DNA of 64,000 nt from NCBI RefSeq assembly GCF_025264665.1, contig NZ_CP073697.1, positions 1,922,001 to 1,986,000 of the forward strand, in the 5' to 3' direction. Source of the DNA: Edaphobacter flagellatus (lineage in GTDB: Bacteria; Acidobacteriota; Terriglobia; Terriglobales; Acidobacteriaceae). The notes beneath the pieces were generated by a model. It was not told the origin of the DNA, made no database searches, and saw only the letters and a program-made list of their open reading frames with translations. This document shows, in pieces, positions 8,280-17,455 of this stretch (within the stretch, counting starts at the first letter, position 1; every line of letters begins with the position of its first letter). The translations under genes and the position numbers were made by a program.

Positions 8280-11200
8280 TTAGAACTTCAATCGAGCCGC
8301 GAACTGGATGAGTCGCGGGTTGTAGGCGTTAGCCGTAGAACTGATCACGCCATAGCTTGATATTGGCGTGAAGCCAGCGACTGGGAAGCCGCTGCACGCG
8401 GTTGTGCATGCCTGATAGGAGAGCGATGCAGACGGATTCACAAACTGCGCCGTATTCAGCACATTGAAGGCCTCCGTGCGGAACTCAAACTTCAGACTCT
8501 CGCGAATATCGAACGTCTTGAACAGAGACAGATCCACTCGCTGCAACCCGGGACCGAACAGCTGATTGCGACGCTCGTTGCCAACCGTGCCTGCTGGCTG
8601 AAAGACAAACGCGTTGGTATTGAACCACCGGTTAACCGATTTGCCGCTGCTCAAATTGGGATTCGCGACCACGTTCGGACGGTCACTGTTGCCGGCCGTC
8701 GGACGCGTACCACTGCGGTTGGTCACGTTCGTGACCGAGAATGGCATACCGGTGTTCCATACCACTACACCGTTCGCCTGCCATCCCTTCGCCAACACAC
8801 CGACGAAGCCGTGTGTCTTCTCGCCGAACGGAAGCTGATAGTTGAAGGTTCCCGTCACGCGATGACGGACATCAAGGTTGCCGTTGCCGTATTCGATGGT
8901 CGGGATCAGATCAGCCGATGAGCCGAAGCCGTTGCCGCCGTTGTTGCTGATCGACTCGGAGTTATCGAGCAGACGCGCCCACGTATAGCCAAGCTGCAGA
9001 TCGAGCCCCTTACTGAAACGGCGCTTCAGGACGGCCTGCATCGCGTTGTAGCTGCTGGAACCGGCGCTGCGATAGAGCGGAATGGACGTTACCAACGGAG
9101 AGCTGGATGCGAAACGACGCAGTGAGTTAAAGTTCGAGTTTGTTGCAGGTGAATTAGTAGTTGTATCGCCAGGGTTGAGGAAGACTTGAGAAGCAGAACT
9201 GAGCGGAACGGTATTGTAGTCAGAAAGATAATAGGCGTTATGGCGCCCCAACTCACCAACATAGGATAGAGACCCAACGAAACCCGCGAACTCACGCTCG
9301 AGCGTCAGATTGAACTGCTCAATATAGGTGGAGCGGAAGTGCGGATCCAGTGCTGCAGTGATGCTGCCGCTAGGATTGGTGTAGCTGTTGGGTACGGGGG
9401 TTGGCAGGCCGCCAGCAAACTTCTGGAAAGGAGCCGCCTGTGCAGCAGTGTATTTATAGGGACCGTTGGGATCGGTCAGAGCATTGACCGATTGTTGTGG
9501 CGTAAAAGCTCCAAAGGTCGCGGTAAAGGGCTGGTTGACCAGTGCCGAGCCAGAGGTTGTGTTTTCCGGCGCAAACGTTAGCCCGAAGCCGCCACGGACA
9601 ACCGTTTTCTCGATTGGAGTGTAAGCGAAGCCGAAACGCGGCGCGAAGTTGCTATAGTCGGTCTGGATACCGCCGTGGACTCCAGTATTTACACCAGCGA
9701 CCAGAATCTTGCCCAGAGTGATGTCATAGTTGGACAAAACATTGTTGACCTCGGTATATGGCGTGAACAGGTCGTAGCGCAACCCAATGTTGAGCGTCAG
9801 ATTGTTGGCAATGTGCACATCGTCCTGGAAGAAGAAATGCGGCTCCCATGTACGGTTGCGGGGGGTACGGAGAATCCAGTTACGGCCACCGCTCAGGTAG
9901 TCGCCTGAGAGCAGTGTGGCGAAAGTGTTGAAGGACCAGTTACCGTTCGCCGTGTCGGTTTGCGTCGTGGCGTCCTGACGACGGATGACACCTGCACCAA
10001 TCTTTATCGTTTGGCGCCCCTTGATGTAGTTGAGGACACCTTCATACTGATAGGTGTTCTCGTGGTAGATGATTGGAGGACGATTACCCAGCGTGGTGCC
10101 AGTATTGCTGATGGTGATCGCCGACAGCTCCGCTGTACGACCGTCGACGTTGATGTTCGGCTGTCCCATGGCCGTGTTAATGGCCTTCCCAAAATTTAGT
10201 GGATACTGTGCGTTGTCGAGCAGCGTATAGCCAGCCTTCAGCTCCAGCAGGAAGGTGGGAGTAAAAGCATGCACATAATTTATGTGCGCCTGATGAGCAC
10301 GTGTCTGCGCAGGCCCGGGGTAGTTGCCCAGGTTGCCGCCCGGCTCAATCACGCCAGCGGCAGAACCCACTGCAGGGAACAGGCTGCCGATCTTCGTGTC
10401 GACGCGGTTATAGGTATAGCGCAGATAGGCGAGATCGCCGTTCTTGAAACGGTGATCGAGACGACCATCTCCTGTTTTCGAAAACTGTGAATCGGGTCGA
10501 GCGGCCGCAAAATTATTTGTGAGCCCGCTATTGGTTGGGAGCGGAAAAAGATTGAAGTATTGCAGACCGATCTTGTCGATCGAGCTCGCAGGTACGACCG
10601 TACCGATCGCCGGATTATCCGTGAAGTTGCCGGGGTTGTTGCGCTCAAACAGCGTCGGCACCGTGGTAGTCGTCGGGTTTTGATTGCGGACGACATCGAG
10701 CCCTTCATAGTCGGCGAAGAAGAAAGTCTTGTCCCTGACAATCGGCCCGCCAAAGCTGCCGCCGTATTGGTTTTGACGATACTTCGGCTTTGGAATATTG
10801 AAGCCGAACTTGTATGGATTGGCATTCAGCACATCATTACGGAAGAACTCGTAGGCCGAGCCGTGAAATTGGTTAGTACCCGATTTCGTAATGACATTGA
10901 TGATGGCACCAGCAGCACGACCTACCTCTGCCGTGAAGACATTGGTCTGCACGCTGACTTCCTGGATTGCGTCGACCGAAGGACGGACGCCGATGGAGCC
11001 GATGACGCGCTCGTTGTTGTCGATACCATCGATCGTCTGGTTGTTCATCATGTCGGCTTGTCCGTTGACGGAGACGGACGAGGTCTGGCGGCGGTCGTCG
11101 GGGCGGTTGCCGCTGGCCAGGCCGTTGTTCAATCCTTCGGTCGCGCCGGGAGTGACCTGAACCAGGTTGATAAAGTTACGTCCGTTGAGTGGAAGTTCCT

Positions 11201-11708
11201 GGGTTGCCTTCTCCGTCACGGTCGTAATCAGCGCTGCGCTATCGGTATGCAGAGCGGGAGGAGCTGCGTCCACTTCGACGGTCTCTCCGGTTCCACCGAT
11301 CTCCAGATGCGCGTCTTCACGAGCGCGGTCGCCAGCGGCAAGAGCAAATAAACTGATTTTGAAGACCTTGAAACCCGCCGCTGTAACGGTGAGCGAGTAG
11401 CGGCTTGGCTTGAGCAGGGTAAATGTGTACTCACCGCCTCCGCCAGACGTGACGACGCGCTTTTCCTGCGTGTCGACGTTGGTCAGCTCTACGGTGGCTC
11501 CGGGAACAACCGCACCGGTGCTGTCGGTGGCGGTACCCACCACATCGGCAGTTGTGTTTTGAGCAAAGGCCGGACTGGCCGCAACTGCAATCGCAAGTAG
11601 CAGCGTAGTAGCCCGTAGACAACGGTTCCAGATACCGCGGGCCTTTTGCATGGATTCGTGCTGACCGCGTTCAGCCAGCATCTGATCTTTATTCGTTTTG
11701 TGTTTCAC
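8280..11708 (-). CDS. TonB-dependent outer-membrane receptor, Oar-like (receptor 1)
   Basis: A 1142-residue outer-membrane transporter. It has a long positively charged leader and a signal peptide ending SPAFA. Next come a carboxypeptidase-regulatory-like beta sandwich (DVVGTATDSTGAVVPGATV, about residues 50-140), a plug with ELPLNGRNF and TIDGIDNN, INVITKSGTNQFHG, and a large barrel ending in LIQFAARLKF with a terminal aromatic residue. Such acidobacterial receptors are thought to import oligosaccharides and lack a SusD partner; none is seen here. The GTG at 11708 has AAGGAGG just upstream. It diverges from a ROK regulator that probably controls it. Confidence 0.92.
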   Translation of the reverse strand: MKHKTNKDQMLAERGQHESMQKARGIWNRCLRATTLLLAIAVAASPAFAQNTTADVVGTATDSTGAVVPGATVELTNVDTQEKRVVTSGGGGEYTFTLLKPSRYSLTVTAAGFKVFKISLFALAAGDRAREDAHLEIGGTGETVEVDAAPPALHTDSAALITTVTEKATQELPLNGRNFINLVQVTPGATEGLNNGLASGNRPDDRRQTSSVSVNGQADMMNNQTIDGIDNNERVIGSIGVRPSVDAIQEVSVQTNVFTAEVGRAAGAIINVITKSGTNQFHGSAYEFFRNDVLNANPYKFGFNIPKPKYRQNQYGGSFGGPIVRDKTFFFADYEGLDVVRNQNPTTTTVPTLFERNNPGNFTDNPAIGTVVPASSIDKIGLQYFNLFPLPTNSGLTNNFAAARPDSQFSKTGDGRLDHRFKNGDLAYLRYTYNRVDTKIGSLFPAVGSAAGVIEPGGNLGNYPGPAQTRAHQAHINYVHAFTPTFLLELKAGYTLLDNAQYPLNFGKAINTAMGQPNINVDGRTAELSAITISNTGTTLGNRPPIIYHENTYQYEGVLNYIKGRQTIKIGAGVIRRQDATTQTDTANGNWSFNTFATLLSGDYLSGGRNWILRTPRNRTWEPHFFFQDDVHIANNLTLNIGLRYDLFTPYTEVNNVLSNYDITLGKILVAGVNTGVHGGIQTDYSNFAPRFGFAYTPIEKTVVRGGFGLTFAPENTTSGSALVNQPFTATFGAFTPQQSVNALTDPNGPYKYTAAQAAPFQKFAGGLPTPVPNSYTNPSGSITAALDPHFRSTYIEQFNLTLEREFAGFVGSLSYVGELGRHNAYYLSDYNTVPLSSASQVFLNPGDTTTNSPATNSNFNSLRRFASSSPLVTSIPLYRSAGSSSYNAMQAVLKRRFSKGLDLQLGYTWARLLDNSESISNNGGNGFGSSADLIPTIEYGNGNLDVRHRVTGTFNYQLPFGEKTHGFVGVLAKGWQANGVVVWNTGMPFSVTNVTNRSGTRPTAGNSDRPNVVANPNLSSGKSVNRWFNTNAFVFQPAGTVGNERRNQLFGPGLQRVDLSLFKTFDIRESLKFEFRTEAFNVLNTAQFVNPSASLSYQACTTACSGFPVAGFTPISSYGVISSTANAYNPRLIQFAARLKF

Positions 11709-12025
11709 AGGCGCCTCCTTGCATTTACCGATATATCACCGCTGTACAACCGTAGACCGGCTCAACCCTGGCAAAAATACGACATCGTCCTGCAATAGAT
11801 CCTGCTCATGGATGGCCATGTGCTGGGTCTCGAATTTATTTGCTTACCGAAACAAATAAGAACATCTCTGCATGGAGTGACAGACTGCGTATTACCTGAC
11901 GGACGCGAACAATATTTCGGTAGGTGGATCATATTTGACATTTTCTCTGAGCGTCAAGAAATTCTTTTCGTAAAATGCCTATGATTCGACAGGGAATACG
12001 CATCACACTGCAGAAAGGTTCAAAA
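11709..12025. promoter_or_regulatory. intergenic control region between TonB receptor 1 and the ROK regulator
   Basis: This 317-bp stretch holds no gene I can support. It contains a 24-bp palindromic candidate operator (11836-11859). An inverted TACCGAAA...TTTCGGTA pair has one arm inside that operator and the other at 11915-11922. A TTGACA at 11935-11940 with a weak -10 (GAAATT) 17 bp on points toward the ROK gene. No convincing promoter could be read for the receptor. Confidence 0.45.
11836..11859. promoter_or_regulatory. candidate ROK-family operator
   Basis: TTATTTG and CAAATAA are perfect inverted arms around a 10-base spacer (CTTACCGAAA). AT-rich arms of this form resemble operators of ROK repressors such as XylR, NagC and Mlc. 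The site sits between the ROK gene and the receptor it probably regulates. Binding is inferred. Confidence 0.5.
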
Positions 12026-13189
12026 ATGCCCTCGGGAGAACGCTCCACAAAGCAGCCATTTCGCTCCGCGCGTAATGCCGTCGTCGCCAGCCTGCTCCGC
12101 GCGGAGCAACTCTCCCGCTCGGAACTGAGCGAGATCACTGGAGTTAGCCCTGCTGCCATTACAGAGGTGACTCAAGTTTTTTTACAGCGTGGCCTGCTGG
12201 CCGAGCTGCCATCCCTGTCCACAAATGGACGACGTGGCCGCCCCATTGTCCAACTGCAACTTCAGGCGTCGCACGCTTACTTTGCCGGCATCTCGGTGGG
12301 TGAATCTGCCATGCCGATGGTGCTTACCAATCTTCGCGGAGAGGTGGTCGCCCATCACAGTCTGCCTGCCTGCAAAACTCCCACGGACATGGTTAAAGCA
12401 ACCAGTAAAGCGTTTCAGGAGCTTCTAAGTGCATCGCAAATACCGCGAAGCCGTATTCATGGAATCGGCATCACGGTCTCGGGAATTGTCGATGCCGAAG
12501 AGGGCATCTGCCGTTATTCGGCTGCTCTTAACTGGCGGGATGTTCCTGTTGCGGAGCTCCTGGCTAAAGCTCTTCGAATCCCGGCCTGGGTGGATAACGA
12601 CGCCAATGCCATTGCTGTAGGCGAGAAATTTTTTGGTCGAGCGCGCGAGATGGAGCACTTCTCCAGCATCGTACTCGGGCGCACGATAGGCTCAGCACAC
12701 TATATGCATGGCACGCTATATCGCGGGTATACCGACAGCGCAGGCGAGATTGGACACATCTCGGTCGTGCCCAAGGGAATTCCCTGCCGGTGCGGACGCA
12801 GTGGCTGCCTCGATACGGTAGCGGGAGGCTTTGCCTTACGGGATGCGGCAAAATCCGCAGGGCTGCATATTCGCACGATGCGCGATCTGGAAGAGATGGC
12901 CCTGCACGGCAATACAAAGGCCGCAAAGCTGCTGCGTAATGCGGGTACCTGCCTCGGCCTGGCAGTCGCATCGCTGGTCCACCTCAACAATCCGCAATCG
13001 GTTCTGTTTACCGACTTTGAAGGCTTCGGCAATGGAGTCTTCCGCACGGCGACGCGACAAGCGATTGAGAATAACGTGATGGCACGGTTTCTCGGCGCAA
13101 CCCAGATTCTCTTCAGCGATGCGGAGCGCGATCTCCTGCCACGCAGCGCGGCCTCCATCGCGGCCTTTGAATACCTGAACTCACTTTAG
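12026..13189 (+). CDS. ROK-family transcriptional regulator
   Basis: About 387 residues. An N-terminal winged helix-turn-helix (SRSELSEITGVSPAAITEVTQVFLQRGLL) is followed by a ROK sugar-kinase-like domain. That domain shows GIGITVSGIVDAEEG, the sugar-binding VDNDANAIAVGE and the zinc motif CRCGRSGCLDT. ROK regulators sense free sugars and de-repress uptake and catabolic genes. The start at 12026 is chosen because AGAAAGG precedes it; an ATG at 11975 adds 17 residues without a visible ribosome site. It diverges from TonB receptor 1, its likely target. Its TAG overlaps the stop codon of the convergent quinoprotein gene. Confidence 0.88.
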   Translation: MPSGERSTKQPFRSARNAVVASLLRAEQLSRSELSEITGVSPAAITEVTQVFLQRGLLAELPSLSTNGRRGRPIVQLQLQASHAYFAGISVGESAMPMVLTNLRGEVVAHHSLPACKTPTDMVKATSKAFQELLSASQIPRSRIHGIGITVSGIVDAEEGICRYSAALNWRDVPVAELLAKALRIPAWVDNDANAIAVGEKFFGRAREMEHFSSIVLGRTIGSAHYMHGTLYRGYTDSAGEIGHISVVPKGIPCRCGRSGCLDTVAGGFALRDAAKSAGLHIRTMRDLEEMALHGNTKAAKLLRNAGTCLGLAVASLVHLNNPQSVLFTDFEGFGNGVFRTATRQAIENNVMARFLGATQILFSDAERDLLPRSAASIAAFEYLNSL

Positions 13190-15387
13190 TGAGCTGGTAA
13201 AGCAAAGGCGACGTAGGCTCCATGAATCGGCTCCTGCGATGCTGGGTGCCCTGGAATGGCGTGCGTATGCGTTGTGGATCGTGCGGCAGCGCAGAAGACA
13301 ACATACTGGCGTCCATCCACTTCGTAGATCGCGGGCATGCCGTCCATCGCCGCACCGACCTCTGTCTCCCACAGCACTTTGCCAGTGGCCGAGTCCAACG
13401 CACGCACCTTGCGATCGCGACTCCCGGCGAAGATCAAGCCTCCAGCCGTTACAACCGGATTGACCTTGGGAAAGTGCGAGCCGGTATTCTTGATCCCCTT
13501 CGCCGCAAGCTCGGGAACTTCACCCAGAGGAATCTGCCAGCGAATCTCTCCGCTGTTCATGTCGTAGGCCGTCAGGGTTGTCCATGGCGGAGCGATCACG
13601 GGCAATCCACTCTCGGCGAACATGAATCCGAAGCTGCTGCGATAGTGGGCGTTTATAGGGTCGGTTGCGACAGGCTTCGCCTGGGACTCCGTTGCAGCCG
13701 TCTCTGGCGCACGCTCAGGATGAGCGAAGTAGGCGAGCAAAGCATCGATCTGAGGATCGCCCAGCTGCGCAAACGACGGCATCGCACCTTTTCCCGAGTG
13801 AATCGTTTTCCGTATCTCGTCACTGGATAAGCGACTGTTGATGTCAGCCAACGGTGGGATAGCAGGTGGCTTTCCTGCACGGTCGGCTCCATGACACAAG
13901 CTGCAGTTGGCCTCGTATAGCGAACGGCCGCGCACTTCTGGCGTTCCTGTCTTCAGTGGTTCCGCGGCCAGCGTTAGTTTCAACATTGCCGGCAGGTCTT
14001 TCGATACCACATAGAAATAGCCATGCACCGGATCGATCGCCGAACCGCCAAAGTTGGCGCCGCCATTGTTGCCCGGCATTTCGACCGTATCCGTCGTCGA
14101 GGGCGGCGTGAAGAGACCGTTGTTACGCGCAGCCGCCATCTGCTTCAGCAGGCTCTCGCGTTCTGCAGGTTCAAGGTAGGGGCTGAGATCGTTTGCCGTA
14201 AACGACTGTCTTGCGAATGGCGCGGGCTTCGTCGGAAATGGCTGCGTCGGCCAGGTCTCTTCGCCGGGCATGTCGGATTTCGGCACCGGACGCTCTTCGA
14301 TCGGCCACAGTGGCTTGCCTGTGGCGCGCTCAAAGGCCCATACGAAGCCTTCTTTATTTGAAACGACCACCGCATCCACCATGCGGCCGTTATGGCGCAC
14401 GGTCAGCAGCTGCGGCGTGGTCGCGTTGTCGTAGTCCCAGATGTCGTGGTGAACCATCTGGTAATACCAGATCAGCTTACCGGTCTGCGCATTGAGTGCG
14501 AGCAGACTGTCGCCATACAGATTTTTGCCCGGACGGTTAGCTCCGTAAAAGTTGTACTTCGGGCTGGCCGTAGGGACGAAGACAATGCCGCGCTTTTCAT
14601 CCAGCGCCATGCTGCTCCAGTCATTCGCACCGCCGACGGACTTCCACGCATCCTTCGGCCACGTCTCGTAGCCAGGCTCGCCCGGATGCGGAATGGTGTG
14701 GAACGTCCACGTCAACTTCCCTGTCAGTACGTTATAAGCCCGGATGTCTCCGGGACCGGACGCATATTCTTCGTTCGTTGCCGAGCCGAGAATCAACAGA
14801 TCGCCGTAGATGCGTCCCGGGTTATACGACTGCACCAGCGTCAGGCTTTCCGGCTTGCGTCCCAATCCTTCACGCAGGTCGACGCGGCCATTCACGCCAA
14901 AATTCTCAATCGGCTTTCCTGTGTTCGCATCCAGTTCTTCGAGTGCATTATCTACCGAGAGGATGAGGCGCCGATCCTTGCCATCCTGGCTCTGCCAGTA
15001 GTTCAACCCGCGATTAGTAATCAGCAGAGTCTTTGCATGAAGCGGCTGCGACCACAGCTCCTTCCCCGTTGCCGCATCCAGAGCAACGACAGAGTTGTCG
15101 TGGGCCAGAACATACATCGTCCGCCCGATGACCAGCGGATTGAAGACGTATCCACGCGCATCGCCGGTGGAAAACGTCCATGCAGGTTGGAGCTTCCCCA
15201 CGTTATTGCGATTAATCTGGGTGAGCGACGAGTACTGTGCACCATCCGGCGATCCGCCGTATTCGCGCCATGTGCTGTAAGCCTGCGCATTTACCTGAGC
15301 GCACGCTGCAATTGTCGAAAACGTTAAACCACCGGCAAGCAGAACTGAGAGGCTCCAGCCTCTCGTCGAACACTTCCCTCTTTGCAT
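13186..15387 (-). CDS. PQQ-dependent dehydrogenase with inserted cytochrome c domain
   Basis: A 733-residue exported quinoprotein. After a signal peptide (to about residue 35), propeller blades begin WREYGGSPDGAQYSSLTQIN. The active-site aspartate region is HHDIWDYDNATTPQ (about 313-326). A cytochrome c module interrupts the propeller: C495-S-L-C498-H499, with a likely axial methionine at 536 (GAMPSF). Propeller sequence resumes at about 595 (PVIAPPWTTLTAYDMNSGEIRW). Such enzymes oxidise sugars or alcohols in the periplasm and hand electrons to c-type carriers. The sugar-processing genes downstream favour a sugar substrate. GAGAGCAAG precedes the start. Confidence 0.88.
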   Translation of the reverse strand: MQRGKCSTRGWSLSVLLAGGLTFSTIAACAQVNAQAYSTWREYGGSPDGAQYSSLTQINRNNVGKLQPAWTFSTGDARGYVFNPLVIGRTMYVLAHDNSVVALDAATGKELWSQPLHAKTLLITNRGLNYWQSQDGKDRRLILSVDNALEELDANTGKPIENFGVNGRVDLREGLGRKPESLTLVQSYNPGRIYGDLLILGSATNEEYASGPGDIRAYNVLTGKLTWTFHTIPHPGEPGYETWPKDAWKSVGGANDWSSMALDEKRGIVFVPTASPKYNFYGANRPGKNLYGDSLLALNAQTGKLIWYYQMVHHDIWDYDNATTPQLLTVRHNGRMVDAVVVSNKEGFVWAFERATGKPLWPIEERPVPKSDMPGEETWPTQPFPTKPAPFARQSFTANDLSPYLEPAERESLLKQMAAARNNGLFTPPSTTDTVEMPGNNGGANFGGSAIDPVHGYFYVVSKDLPAMLKLTLAAEPLKTGTPEVRGRSLYEANCSLCHGADRAGKPPAIPPLADINSRLSSDEIRKTIHSGKGAMPSFAQLGDPQIDALLAYFAHPERAPETAATESQAKPVATDPINAHYRSSFGFMFAESGLPVIAPPWTTLTAYDMNSGEIRWQIPLGEVPELAAKGIKNTGSHFPKVNPVVTAGGLIFAGSRDRKVRALDSATGKVLWETEVGAAMDGMPAIYEVDGRQYVVFCAAARSTTHTHAIPGHPASQEPIHGAYVAFALPAH

Positions 15388-15422
15388 TCTTGCTCTCAGT
15401 TCTGCTGAGCCGGTCCAGCCGT

Positions 15423-16130
15423 TCAGCGATTGGATAGATCGCGAATCCAGATATCTTTGAACTGCATGTTGCCTTGACCACCAGCATGCAGCTGCAGCGC
15501 AATCTTGCCGTCGGCAGCGCCTGGATGTGGATCGGTGAAGTCCACCATCTGCACTCCATTCAACCGCGAGCGGTAGTGATTGCCGACAACCTCAACCAGA
15601 TAATCGTTCCACTCACCCTTGCGAACCACACCTTCATTCTCAGGAGAGGGCCAGACCACCCAGCCGCGGCCATCCTCAGCATAAACACCGGCGGTGTGGT
15701 GCATCATCGTGCAGTCAATCTCGAACTGCATGCCTTGCGTCGTATCCACCGAGTTCGGCTTGAACCCCGTATGGAAGAAGACACCGCTGTTGCCATCGCC
15801 GACACACTTGAACCGAAGCGACAACTGGAAATCCTTGTAGTCTTTCTCCGTCTCCAGATAACCGTAGGCCTTCGTCAAACCGCGGCCATGCAGCAGACCC
15901 TCTTCCACTGTCCAGCTCTCGGCACCGATCTTGGTCCAGCCAGTGAGATCTGTGCCGTTGAAGAGCTGAATCCAGTCGTTGCCCGGAATCTTCGGCTTTG
16001 CCTGAGCACCTGCATCGACGCCGCAGGACGCCGAAAGCGCAACAACCAGCAAACCACCTAGCAGACGTCCAACCATGGCACCACGCTTCGTGCCTTCACG
16101 ATCACCCTTTACCGAGCGACTAAAATCCAT
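15423..16130 (-). CDS. DUF1080 protein (3-keto-disaccharide hydrolase family)
   Basis: A 235-residue exported protein with a hydrophobic leader ending near ALSASCGVDAGAQA, followed by one DUF1080 concanavalin-like domain. That domain shows WIQLFNGTDLTGWT, a typical SGVFFHTG turn, MQFEIDC and the closing GKIALQLHAGGQGNMQFKDIWIRDL. The Pfam family is annotated as 3-keto-disaccharide hydrolase; characterised members cleave glycosides already oxidised at C3. AAGGAGG lies upstream of the start. It sits between a quinoprotein and an exported isomerase on the same strand, which fits a periplasmic 3-keto-sugar route. The precise substrate is unknown. Confidence 0.88.
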   Translation of the reverse strand: MDFSRSVKGDREGTKRGAMVGRLLGGLLVVALSASCGVDAGAQAKPKIPGNDWIQLFNGTDLTGWTKIGAESWTVEEGLLHGRGLTKAYGYLETEKDYKDFQLSLRFKCVGDGNSGVFFHTGFKPNSVDTTQGMQFEIDCTMMHHTAGVYAEDGRGWVVWPSPENEGVVRKGEWNDYLVEVVGNHYRSRLNGVQMVDFTDPHPGAADGKIALQLHAGGQGNMQFKDIWIRDLSNR

Positions 16131-16149
16131 AGCGGTCTATCCTCCTTGC

Positions 16150-17283
16150 CTACAGAGCAGCCATTACCTGCTGATAAAGATACTTTGCACCCTCTACACC
16201 ATCCCACGGACCGTCTTCGTACTCCAGCGCAAAGACACCTGTGTAGTTGTTGTTCAACATAATACGTACACCACGTTGAACGTCTGGTTCTCCAAAGCGA
16301 TCCCAGAATTTTGCATGCACCGTCGTATGTGAGTAAGGAGCCAGATCGTTCAGCGCATGGTAGAGCAGGTACTTATGTTCCCAGTTGCAGAAGTCCGGGC
16401 TTGCCTCGCAGAAGACATTATTCACTTCTTCAATAATGATGCGGATATTGATCGGGTTCGCCGTCAGGCCCCAGTGATTTTCAAGCGTCACCTTCACGCC
16501 CACCTTGGCGCCGTAATCCGCCATCTCTTTGAACGACTCGATACATTTATCGAGATACTTCTCAATTTCGGGATTCTTCGGATAGCTCGATGTATCCGGG
16601 TTCGGCCACGGAGCGATACGTGGACCACCGCTGTTCACGCGCATCGACTTGGCTCCGAGGATGGCCGCGCCATCCAGCCACTTCTTCGCAATTTCGATCC
16701 CCTCTCGACGCTTCGTGTCATCCAGCTCGCAGATATTACGAGGAGCGTTGTTGGAGATGTGATGACAGAACACGCCTTCCTTCACCTGCACATTCGCCAT
16801 CTTCTCCAGCCAGCGCTTGCTTGATATTGCAGAAGGATCGAACTCCGTCACCTGGCGCTGTTTTCCGTCGAAAGTAATGGTTGACTGGACATACTGGCTC
16901 TTGTCATCCATGTCGCCGAACAGACTGGACCACATATCCATCTTAGTGACGCCGGGAAATGTCTTCTTGGTGAAGGCGGGGAAATCCAGCATCGTAATCT
17001 CGCCATACTTCGCCTTCATCTTCGCGACGACATCCTTCGTGGTCAGCTCACCACGGCTCTTGAAGATCCAGCGAATCGGATAGCTGTTCGACGCTATACG
17101 CGCGACCTTCTCGCTATCGGTCAGCGGACGAAACGCGCTTCCGCGGCTGATCGGTTCCGGCGTCGCCTGCTGCTCTGCTTTGGCAATTGCTGACTGGCCC
17201 AGCAAAGCTCCTGCGGCAAGGCTTCCACCTGCGCTGCGAAGGAAGTTACGACGGTCCAACAGGCTTGCACGGCTTGAACTCAT
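16150..17283 (-). CDS. Tat-exported sugar isomerase/epimerase-like TIM barrel
   Basis: About 377 residues with a twin-arginine leader (DRRNFLRSAGGSLAAGALLG) and a xylose-isomerase-like TIM barrel. Candidate metal ligands lie in KSMRVNSGG, KVTLENHWGL, FCNWEHKYLLYH, TTVHAKFWDRFGE and ALEYEDGPW. Export implies work on sugars in the periplasm, next to the DUF1080 protein 20 bp downstream and the quinoproteins on either side. The ATG at 17283 is the start that gives a clean Tat leader, with AAAGGGA upstream; a longer frame to 17394 does not. Whether it isomerises, hydrates or eliminates a keto-sugar cannot be told. Confidence 0.82.
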   Translation of the reverse strand: MSSSRASLLDRRNFLRSAGGSLAAGALLGQSAIAKAEQQATPEPISRGSAFRPLTDSEKVARIASNSYPIRWIFKSRGELTTKDVVAKMKAKYGEITMLDFPAFTKKTFPGVTKMDMWSSLFGDMDDKSQYVQSTITFDGKQRQVTEFDPSAISSKRWLEKMANVQVKEGVFCHHISNNAPRNICELDDTKRREGIEIAKKWLDGAAILGAKSMRVNSGGPRIAPWPNPDTSSYPKNPEIEKYLDKCIESFKEMADYGAKVGVKVTLENHWGLTANPINIRIIIEEVNNVFCEASPDFCNWEHKYLLYHALNDLAPYSHTTVHAKFWDRFGEPDVQRGVRIMLNNNYTGVFALEYEDGPWDGVEGAKYLYQQVMAAL

Positions 17284-17455
17284 AGCGATAGATCCCTTTC
17301 TGATGGATGACAACACGATTCGTTCATCGATAAAAACTTGATGGAAACCATTACTACACCAGATTTCAGACAGGTGTACAGAGAATTTATTCAATCAACG
17401 AAATAATTACCCACTTCTCTGCCGTGCCCTTGAAATCGAAAAATCGTTCACTACA

